From the NCBI GenBank assembly GCA_037143735.1, contig JBAWYD010000065.1:1-15081 (forward strand): DNA of 15,081 nucleotides. Direction: 5' to 3'. Under the pieces are notes generated by a model. That model made no database searches. It worked only from the letters and a program-made list of their open reading frames with translations, and was not told the DNA's origin. Source of the DNA: JAPLJQ01 sp037143735. GTDB lineage: Bacteria; Desulfobacterota; Syntrophia; Syntrophales; UBA2185. Positions 1-6,495 of this stretch are shown one piece after another (positions within the stretch are counted from its first letter, which is position 1; every line of letters starts with the position of its first letter). The position numbers were made by a program, and so were the translations under genes.

Positions 1-60
<60 letters not shown>

Positions 61-65
61 AATTC

Positions 66-105
66 AACAAGGGGTTGGCCGCGAGGTTAACCCCTTGTTT
101 GTTTT
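66..105 (+). terminator. Rho-independent terminator after tRNA-Asp
   Basis: A perfect 11-bp inverted repeat (AACAAGGGGTT at 66-76 and AACCCCTTGTT at 89-99) encloses a 12-base loop that can pair further through G-C and G-T pairs. It is followed directly by a T-rich run at 98-105. Its place 6 bp behind the tRNA CCA end fits termination of the tRNA transcript. It also means that the genes downstream probably need their own promoter, or readthrough. Confidence 0.88.
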
Positions 106-135
106 ACACAGTGAATCGTTTGAATTAGTCATATC

Positions 136-525
136 ATGAAGTACGAAGGAGCAATCATCAGGCCTCCCAGTGAGGCCTACAGCCAGTTGATTCAGGTAAG
201 CGTCGGATGTTCCCATAACAGATGCACCTTCTGTCCCGCCTATAAAGAAAAAAAATTCAGGATTAAAGGATTTGACGAAATCCAGGAAGATATTCTGGAA
301 TCAGCAAGGCATACACGGATAGAAAAAGTCTTTCTTTGCGATGAAGATTCCTTGATTATTCCCCAGGCAAGATTGGTTCAAATCCTGGAATCAATCAGAA
401 CACACATCAGAGCCATTAAGAGAGTGGGAACATATGCCAACGCAAAAAGCATTTTGAGAAAAACGGTGGACGAATTAGACCGGAATATTTACGCGGGCTG
501 TAAACACGGAGTAATATTTTGGTAG
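136..525 (+). pseudogene. Truncated radical SAM protein (N-terminal remnant)
   Basis: The first ~115 codons read as the N-terminal half of a small radical SAM protein. The start MKYEGAIIRPPSEAY is followed by the [4Fe-4S]-binding motif CSHNRCTFC (Cys25, Cys29, Cys32; CxxxCxxC), a VFLCDEDSLIIP stretch and YANAKSILRK. From family knowledge, intact relatives are roughly 290 residues and continue after the last motif with an EL-x-x-L-R...G-L-E-S-G-type strand of the barrel. Here the match stops near codon 115, and about 14 unrelated residues follow before a TAG at 523-525. That stop lies inside the start of corC. The Shine-Dalgarno region before the ATG is poor (GTCATATC). With less than half of the barrel left the protein is very unlikely to be active. 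I read it as a deletion remnant whose right end was replaced by the region upstream of corC. A short functional protein is possible but unlikely. Confidence 0.75.
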
Positions 526-1358
526 CGAGATTCATAACAAAAATCAGGGAGATCTTTTCACTAAAGGATCAGTTTCGTCTGGAGAAAGAAATTCAGTCGA
601 TTATTAACGCCGGAGAAGAAAGTGGTCTTATAGACACTCAATCCGGTGAAATGATTCAAAGCATTCTCGAGTTCAGAGATACAATCGTTCGGGAAGTGAT
701 GATTCCAAGAACAGAAATGGTCGCCATAGGAAGTGATGCTACCATTGACGAGGTTCTTGACCTGATCATTAAACATGGTCACACCAGAATGCCCGTATAT
801 GGCGGCAGTGTCGATAACATTCTTGGAATATTAAATGTGAAAGATCTTCTCAAGTTCTGGTCAAAACCCATATCTGAAAGTGATATTTTATCTACACTGA
901 GAATGCCCTATTATATTCCGGAAACAAAAAAAACGCATCTCCTGCTGCATGAGTTGAAGCAAAAAAAACACCACATGGCCATCGTAATCGATGAATATGG
1001 CGGAACTTCGGGTCTCGTTACACTTGAGGACCTGATTGAGGAGATTGTTGGAGAAATTCATGACGAGCATGATACGAAAAAAGAAGGCATTATTGAATTG
1101 CCTGAAGGTTACACCCTGATAGATGGCAGGGTGGAGATTGAGATTGTTGAAGAGTATTATGGAGTGAAGTTTCAGGAGGGAAGATACGAGACTCTGAGCG
1201 GATTGATCCTGAATGTTATAAAAAAGATACCTGTTACAGGAGAAGTGATTCAAGTAGAAAATTTTGAAATGATCATCGATTCCGCTGATGAACGGAGCAT
1301 CAGAAAAGTCAGGGTCAGGAAATTGAGTGATGATGAAACAGGCAGGAGTAAAGTTTAA
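519..1358 (+). CDS. corC: CorC/YbeX-like CBS-pair protein
   Basis: This 279-residue soluble protein has a CBS domain pair and a C-terminal CorC/HlyC transporter-associated domain. The acidic N-terminal helix with EEIQ-like spacing and GEMIQSILEFRD leads into VREVMIPRTEMV (57-68), which begins CBS1. CBS2 holds VIDEYGGTSGLVTLEDLIEEIVGEI-type residues at about 156-180. The C-terminal domain spans about 195-270, with GRVEIE and YETLSGLI. No membrane segment is present, so it lacks the DUF21/CNNM channel domain of larger relatives. In Enterobacteria CorC has been linked to Mg2+/Co2+ efflux, and ybeX sits with ybeZ, ybeY and lnt; the exact biochemical role is uncertain. The start is TTG at 519, with GGAG at 508-511 seven bases upstream. 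It overlaps the stop of the radical SAM remnant by 7 bp, and its own 3' end overlaps lnt by 29 bp, which implies translational coupling. Confidence 0.92.
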   Translation: MVARFITKIREIFSLKDQFRLEKEIQSIINAGEESGLIDTQSGEMIQSILEFRDTIVREVMIPRTEMVAIGSDATIDEVLDLIIKHGHTRMPVYGGSVDNILGILNVKDLLKFWSKPISESDILSTLRMPYYIPETKKTHLLLHELKQKKHHMAIVIDEYGGTSGLVTLEDLIEEIVGEIHDEHDTKKEGIIELPEGYTLIDGRVEIEIVEEYYGVKFQEGRYETLSGLILNVIKKIPVTGEVIQVENFEMIIDSADERSIRKVRVRKLSDDETGRSKV

Positions 1359-2883
1359 AATTGATTACCGCGTTTTATTTTCTTCCATATTATCGGGAAT
1401 TCTCTTAGTTTTATCTTTTCCAAAATTTGGCGCCGGATTCGTCGCATGGATTGCGCTGATACCCCTTATCTATGCGACAAAGGACTCTCGGCGACTATCC
1501 GAAGGATTCTTCCTTGGTTTTATATCCGGTATCACCTGCCATATCGGCGTGCTATACTGGATCACTTATGCCGTTGTTCATTACGGCAATCTTCCATATT
1601 ATGCCGGCATCTCTGCCATGATGCTTCTGGCGTTGTATTTAAGTCTCTATATCGCGATATTCGCATCCGGATGTGTCTATTTTAGAAATAAGCGTATTCC
1701 TTTGGTATTTGCGGCCCCCGTTCTATGGACCTGTCTGGAATATGCAAAGTCTCACTTGTTCACGGGATTCCCATGGGAGAACCTTGCCTATTCCCAATAC
1801 CTTTATTCGCCCCTGATTCAGATCGCGGATATAACCGGTATTTACGGCATATCCTTCATGATTGTCATGGTGAATATCATGATTTATAATTTACTGGTGA
1901 CAAAACCTGTTAACAAACAGGTCATGAAAGAGGTTATCGTCGGTTGTTTTATCATTCTCATCACGTGTACTTACGGATTTGTTAAGATCAGCTATATGGG
2001 AAATTCTATGAAACAAGCTGATTCTATTGACGTTGCCGTCATACAGGGGAGTATTGATCAGAATATCAAGTGGAATCCTCAGTTTCAAAAAGAAACCATT
2101 GACATATATAAAAATCTTTCCCTAACGAAAGCCTTATCCGGATCAAGCCTTATCATATGGCCGGAAACAGCAACCCCGTTTTTTTTTCAAGATGAGGACA
2201 ATCTGCATCGAGAGGTTGTAGATGTCGCCAAGAGTTCGAAAAGTTGGCTATTGTTTGGAAGTCCCAGTTATGCGAAAAACGGAGACACCATGTCTTTCTT
2301 GAATAGCGCCTTTCTTTTATCGCCGGATGGACGGATAAAGGGGCAATATGACAAGGTTCATCTTGTACCGTACGGTGAATACGTGCCATTGCGGCGGCTG
2401 TTTCCCTTTATCAGCAAGCTTGTTGTTGGCGTGGGTGATTTCGCTTCGGGGACAGGGTTTTTTCCTATTTACATGGATCATCACAGGCTGGGAGTTCTCA
2501 TATGTTATGAAGGCATATTTCCCGAAGCGGGCCGGAGTTACAAAAATGCAGGTGCTGATCTGCTTGTGAATATTACCAATGATGCATGGTATGGCACGAC
2601 ATCGGCGCCTTACCAACACCTGTCCATGACCATATTTCGAGCTGTCGAAAACCGTATGTATGTCGTGAGGGCTGCAAACACGGGAATTAGTGCCGTAATT
2701 GATCCTACGGGAAAAATCGTAAGCCGGACAAAGCTTTTTGAAAAGACATTTCTACGGGAGACAGTGAAATTTACGAATGACAAGACGTTATACATGTTAT
2801 ATGGAGATGCGTTTGTTTATGTATGTCTATTATCAATGATTGTTTGTATTTTAATTTCCATGAGGAGAAAAGGATATGCTTGA
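1330..2883 (+). CDS. lnt: Apolipoprotein N-acyltransferase
   Basis: Lnt is an inner-membrane enzyme that transfers an acyl chain from phospholipid to the N-terminal cysteine of diacylated lipoproteins, the last step of lipoprotein maturation in diderm bacteria. The first ~220 residues are several hydrophobic helices, including the conserved SFPKFGAGFVAW-like opening and the FTGFPWENLAYSQY signature. The C-terminal part is a nitrilase-fold domain. The catalytic triad is visible: Glu279 in IIWPET, Lys342 in QYDKVHLVPYGEYVP and Cys392 in VLICYEG. The conserved NITNDAWYG and RAVENR...RAANTG segments follow, then a last membrane helix near the C-terminus. Length (517 aa) is normal. ATG at 1330 is nine bases after AGGA (1317-1320); GTG 1327 and ATG 1333 are also possible. 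It overlaps corC by 29 bp and prfB by 8 bp. A likely local substrate is the lipoprotein encoded at 11157-12584. Confidence 0.96.
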   Translation: MMKQAGVKFKIDYRVLFSSILSGILLVLSFPKFGAGFVAWIALIPLIYATKDSRRLSEGFFLGFISGITCHIGVLYWITYAVVHYGNLPYYAGISAMMLLALYLSLYIAIFASGCVYFRNKRIPLVFAAPVLWTCLEYAKSHLFTGFPWENLAYSQYLYSPLIQIADITGIYGISFMIVMVNIMIYNLLVTKPVNKQVMKEVIVGCFIILITCTYGFVKISYMGNSMKQADSIDVAVIQGSIDQNIKWNPQFQKETIDIYKNLSLTKALSGSSLIIWPETATPFFFQDEDNLHREVVDVAKSSKSWLLFGSPSYAKNGDTMSFLNSAFLLSPDGRIKGQYDKVHLVPYGEYVPLRRLFPFISKLVVGVGDFASGTGFFPIYMDHHRLGVLICYEGIFPEAGRSYKNAGADLLVNITNDAWYGTTSAPYQHLSMTIFRAVENRMYVVRAANTGISAVIDPTGKIVSRTKLFEKTFLRETVKFTNDKTLYMLYGDAFVYVCLLSMIVCILISMRRKGYA

Positions 2884-3965
2884 AGGAATACCTGAAACTA
2901 TTGAGGCGTTGAGGAAGAGAATAGAACGTTTAGGAGAATGTCTTTGACATCACGGAAAAGGAAGATGAGATCAAGGAACTTGAGAAGATTTCCCTGAGAG
3001 AAGATTTCTGGGATGATCCCGAAAAAGCCAGCGTTGTTTTAAAGAAAAAAAATAAATTAAGTACAATCGCCGAAAACTGGAAGAAAAAGAAAATTTCCAT
3101 TGATGATATAGGTATGCTGTATGATCTTGCTTCGGAAGAAGAAGATGAACGAATATTTGTTGAAATTGAAAGGGATTTGTCCAATCTCAGTTCATCAATC
3201 AGGGAGGAAGAGCTCAAGCTGATGCTGGGGTCTGAACAGGATCCCATGAATGCCATCATGACCATACATGCAGGCGCTGGAGGAACGGAAGCCCAGGACT
3301 GGGCGGAAATGCTTTTGCGAATGTATTTAAGATGGGCAGAAGGGAAGGGCTTTGACACAACGATCATTGATTTTCAGCCGGGAGATGAAGCTGGGGTTAA
3401 AAGTGTATCCATAACCATTGAAGGAGAATATGCCTATGGTTATACCAAAGCAGAAATCGGTATTCACAGACTGGTGCGAATATCTCCTTTTGATGCCGGT
3501 GCGAGGAGACATACATCATTCGCGTCGGTTTTTGTTTTTCCAGAAGTCGATGAAAAAATCGTTATAGATGTCGATGAGGATGACCTCCGGATTGACACAT
3601 ATCGTTCCACCGGGGCAGGAGGGCAGCATGTAAATAAAACAGATTCTGCTGTCAGGATTACCCATTTACCCACGGGAATTGTCGTACAATGCCAGAATGA
3701 ACGATCGCAGCACAAAAATAAGGCCATGGCAATGAAATTTCTGAAATCAAGACTTTATGAACTCAAACTTCAGGAACAAAGTGAAAAAAAGGATGAAATA
3801 AATAAGTCGAAAAAGGACATTGCCTGGGGGAGTCAGATTCGCTCCTATATTCTTCATCCCTACAAATTAATCAAGGATCACCGGACAAGTCTTGAGGTAG
3901 GAAATGTCAACAGGGTACTGGACGGTGATATTGACGATTTCATCGAAGCCTATTTATTGAATTAA
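2876..3965 (+). CDS. prfB: Peptide chain release factor 2 (programmed +1 frameshift)
   Basis: RF2 recognises UGA and UAA stop codons and triggers peptide release. The gene is read in two pieces: 2876-2944 (23 codons) and, after skipping T2945, 2946-3965, giving 362 residues, close to the E. coli 365. The first frame ends at an in-frame TGA (2945-2947) after CTT. The second frame holds the whole protein, including the RF2-type stop-codon recognition tripeptide SPF (about 203-205) and the peptidyl-transferase motif GGQ in STGAGGQHVNK (about 248-250), followed by QCQNERSQHKNK. SPF rather than PxT marks RF2, not RF1. The ATG overlaps the lnt stop by 8 bp and has GAGGAG at 2862-2867, eight bases upstream. 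An annotation that starts only at the later ATG (3114) would lose about 79 N-terminal residues. Confidence 0.97.
2932..2948 (+). promoter_or_regulatory. prfB +1 frameshift site
   Basis: The site is AGGAGA (2932-2937), four bases, then the slippery codon CTT (2942-2944), the in-frame TGA (2945-2947) and C (2948). Upstream reading is TTA GGA GAA TGT CTT; after the shift the next codon is GAC. This is the known autoregulatory element of prfB: when RF2 is scarce, ribosomes pause at UGA, the internal Shine-Dalgarno-like sequence pairs with 16S rRNA, and tRNA-Leu slips from CUU to UUU. In E. coli the SD-like element is AGGGGG with three bases before CUU; here it is AGGAGA with four. Confidence 0.93.
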
Positions 3966-4077
3966 ATTTTGGAAAAAATGGGAAAGTATGCTATGGGAAG
4001 CCGTCATTGAGACGACCCCTCGGAATATGAGTGGAAACTGTACTAACTGATGCGGTAGTTCGTTAAAGGAGTTCTTC

Positions 4078-5985
4078 ATGATATCAAGTTTTAGAAGCTT
4101 ATTGATCCCATCCATATGTTTCTTACTGGTTATTTGCTTTTCATTCATTGCAGACATTGGTGATGTATATGGGCAAGACCAGTCCGCACATCCGAATTCA
4201 CACAATAAGGTTGCGGCTAATCATCCGCAAGCCATCGATAAACCGGCCAACCCAGTTGATGGAAAATCCCAGACCGACACTGTAGTGAATCCGACTTCTG
4301 AAAACATGGCAAATTCAAACGAAGGCGTGAAAGCGAAGGAACAGGAAAAAGAACGGGATATTATGGAAGAAGCCCTTCTGCTCATTGATGAATCTCGTAC
4401 TTATTGGGAAAAGGGTGATCTTGAGAAGGCACTTGACATGCTCGATCAAGCTTATGCACTCATCCTTGACACCGATGGCGATCCGGATATTGCGCGACAG
4501 AAGGACGATCTACGTTTGCTGATATCCAAGCGAATTCTTGCGATCTACACATCAATGCACACGACTACAACAGGAAAGAGAAGTGAAATCCCCTATGTTT
4601 TAAATGCCGATGTGGAAAAGGAAATCCGCCTGTTTCAGACCGTTGAAAGAGATTTTTTCATTCAATCGTACAAACGTTCAGGACTTTTTCGCCCCATCAT
4701 CCTGAGAGAGTTAAAAAAAGCGGGATTACCTGAAGAGTTATCCTGGCTTCCCCTTGTTGAAAGCGGTTTTAAGACCTACGCCCTTTCAAAGGCGCGAGCC
4801 CTTGGTTTATGGCAATTTATCCCTTCTACGGGTTACAAATATGGTCTGAACAGGGATGAGTGGGTTGATGAACGTCTGGATGTCGAAAAATCAACAAGAG
4901 CTGCCATCGACTACCTTAGGGACCTTCACGGAATGTTTGGAGACTGGTTAACCGTGCTTGCGGCATACAATTGTGGAGAGGGGCGGGTACTCAGGGTCAT
5001 ATCCAGGCAGCATATCAATTATTTAGACAGGTTCTGGGACCTCTATCATCAGCTACCCCACGAAACGGCTCGTTATGTTCCTCGATTTATGGCGACACTG
5101 TTGATCATTAAAGACCCGAAAAAATATAATATGGATCTGGGGGAACTTTTAGATCAGCCATATTCGTATGAAGTCGTAAAAACAACCAAGTCAATGAGAC
5201 TGCAGGATATAGCGCCTCGCATCGGCACATCAGAAGATAAATTGAACGCTCTGAATTCGGAACTGAGGCAAAGGATCACGCCGGACAAGGAATACAATCT
5301 GAAAGTTCCCAAAGAGACGGTGGAAAAATTTGTCAAGGTCGTTGACGAAATTCCTCAATGGGAAAAACCTCGCCAGGCATTTATCAAACATAAAGTGAAA
5401 CGCGGAGAAACGGTTGTATCCATTGCCCGGAAGTACAGAACGTCTGTTGGGGCGATCATGAGTTATAATAATCTGTCTGGCAAAAAAAGGATGAAGGTAG
5501 GTCAGCGATTGATGATTCCTGTTGGAGATCACAGTTATTCAAAAGTGAAATCAAATAATCTTACGGACGTCAGTAAAACACAAATCAACGAGGAAATCAT
5601 CAAATACAGGGTTAAAAAAGGTGATACCCTTGCATCTATGGCAAAACGTTACGATACGTCTGTTCATGAAATCCAAAAAGTGAATAAACTAAAGAGTAAA
5701 ACCCTCAAACCCGGGCAGATCATTATGATCAGCACTGGAAACGGCGGCAACGGAAATGAAAAGCAAAGTGTCAAAGAGCAAGCAAAACCCTCGAGAATAA
5801 AAACGAATAAAAGCAAATCTGACCATTCAGTATCTACTGAATCCAAAACATACACCGTGAAAAAGGGGGATAGCCTGACGAAAATTGCGAAGGGAAAAGG
5901 GATAAGCCTTAATAAGCTCCTGGAGATGAATAAATTATCACGAGAGGACAGAATAAATCCCGGTCAGGTAATCAACATACAGTGA
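4078..5985 (+). CDS. mltD: MltD-like lytic transglycosylase with three LysM repeats
   Basis: This 635-residue secreted murein hydrolase cleaves the MurNAc-GlcNAc bond of peptidoglycan to form 1,6-anhydro-MurNAc. Residues 1-33 look like an export signal: a hydrophobic core at about 7-25 and possible cleavage near VYGQD. No lipobox cysteine is evident, unlike E. coli MltD. Residues 35-95 are a low-complexity Asn/Pro/Lys-rich linker, and 96-150 form a charged TPR-like helical pair (YWEKGDLEKALDMLDQAY). The SLT domain covers about 195-310, with the catalytic Glu228 in LPLVESGF, then ALGLWQFIPSTGYKYGL and LAAYNCGEGRV. Three LysM peptidoglycan-binding repeats lie at about 437-482, 508-552 and 590-634, joined by Lys/Ser/Asn-rich linkers. 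ATG 4078 has AAAGGAG at 4065-4071. It lies 112 bp after prfB and converges with ybeY across 32 bp. No clear terminator is seen in that short gap. Confidence 0.93.
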   Translation: MISSFRSLLIPSICFLLVICFSFIADIGDVYGQDQSAHPNSHNKVAANHPQAIDKPANPVDGKSQTDTVVNPTSENMANSNEGVKAKEQEKERDIMEEALLLIDESRTYWEKGDLEKALDMLDQAYALILDTDGDPDIARQKDDLRLLISKRILAIYTSMHTTTTGKRSEIPYVLNADVEKEIRLFQTVERDFFIQSYKRSGLFRPIILRELKKAGLPEELSWLPLVESGFKTYALSKARALGLWQFIPSTGYKYGLNRDEWVDERLDVEKSTRAAIDYLRDLHGMFGDWLTVLAAYNCGEGRVLRVISRQHINYLDRFWDLYHQLPHETARYVPRFMATLLIIKDPKKYNMDLGELLDQPYSYEVVKTTKSMRLQDIAPRIGTSEDKLNALNSELRQRITPDKEYNLKVPKETVEKFVKVVDEIPQWEKPRQAFIKHKVKRGETVVSIARKYRTSVGAIMSYNNLSGKKRMKVGQRLMIPVGDHSYSKVKSNNLTDVSKTQINEEIIKYRVKKGDTLASMAKRYDTSVHEIQKVNKLKSKTLKPGQIIMISTGNGGNGNEKQSVKEQAKPSRIKTNKSKSDHSVSTESKTYTVKKGDSLTKIAKGKGISLNKLLEMNKLSREDRINPGQVINIQ

Positions 5986-6017
5986 ACAGGAATATGACTC
6001 CCTTCTTTGTCAGCTGG

Positions 6018-6470
6018 TTATTCAATCGAAAAACCATTTAACTGGAAAAAGATGTCCTGTTCCTTGCATTTCATCGTTTCTGCTTCTTCTGGTGTTGTAT
6101 TTTCGTGATTATAATCAAGAAGATGGAGGAGTCCGTGAATCACGAGGAAATCAAGTTCATCATCGAAATTGATTTCATTTTCTTTGGCATCCCGGAGGGC
6201 GGTTTCTACGGAAATGACGATATCACCTAAAACATGAGGATTGATATCACCAAAGGCTCCCTCAGTAAGGGAAAAGGCGATTACGTTAGTGGGGTAATCT
6301 CTTCCTAAAAAATCATTATTGATTTTCCGCATTGCATCGTCATCGACAAAAAGCAAGCTGATTTCTTTATCTTCGCATTCAATAATTTTCAGGATTCTAT
6401 TCAGATCCCGCCGTAATCGCGGTAGATTTACGTTTATTATTTTCTGCCGATTTTCGATCAGTATCACCAT
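6018..6470 (-). CDS. ybeY: Endoribonuclease / rRNA maturation factor YbeY
   Basis: YbeY is a small zinc-dependent protein needed for 16S rRNA 3' maturation and ribosome quality control. The metal-binding H-x3-H-x5-H signature is present in HGLLHLLDYNH, with His112, His116 and His122. Compared with the usual HGxLHLxGYDH there is Asp at the Gly position (119) and Asn at the Asp position (121). NNDFLGRDYPTNVIAF and LGDIVIS are the other conserved blocks. I start at ATG 6470 (150 aa, VILIENRQK...), not at the longer in-frame start at 6566, because the family begins here, the longer version would overlap pgpH by ~70 bp, and a purine-rich AGGGAAAG lies just before 6470. It follows pgpH after 25 bp, so it is the last gene of the phoH-pgpH-ybeY operon. 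It converges on mltD. Confidence 0.93.
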   Translation of the reverse strand: MVILIENRQKIINVNLPRLRRDLNRILKIIECEDKEISLLFVDDDAMRKINNDFLGRDYPTNVIAFSLTEGAFGDINPHVLGDIVISVETALRDAKENEINFDDELDFLVIHGLLHLLDYNHENTTPEEAETMKCKEQDIFFQLNGFSIE

Positions 6471-6495
6471 TATTTTCTTTCCCTGTGGTAAATTA

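Noticed and set aside
103..134. Promoter between the tRNA terminator and the radical SAM remnant
   Set aside because: TTTACA is a fair -35 box, but the sequence 17 bases on (TAGTCA) is a poor -10, and the element partly overlaps the terminator T run.
3114..3965. prfB as a 283-residue protein starting at ATG 3114
   Set aside because: The upstream frame, the CTT-TGA slippery site and coding sequence on both sides show the standard frameshifted RF2.
3966..4077. Promoter for mltD
   Set aside because: TTGGAA and TATGCT occur, but with a 12-base spacer; no pair with acceptable spacing was found. The gap may still hold a promoter of another type.
5986..6017. Bidirectional terminator between mltD and ybeY
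   Set aside because: Convergent genes made one likely, but I see no stable hairpin followed by a T run in the 32-bp gap.
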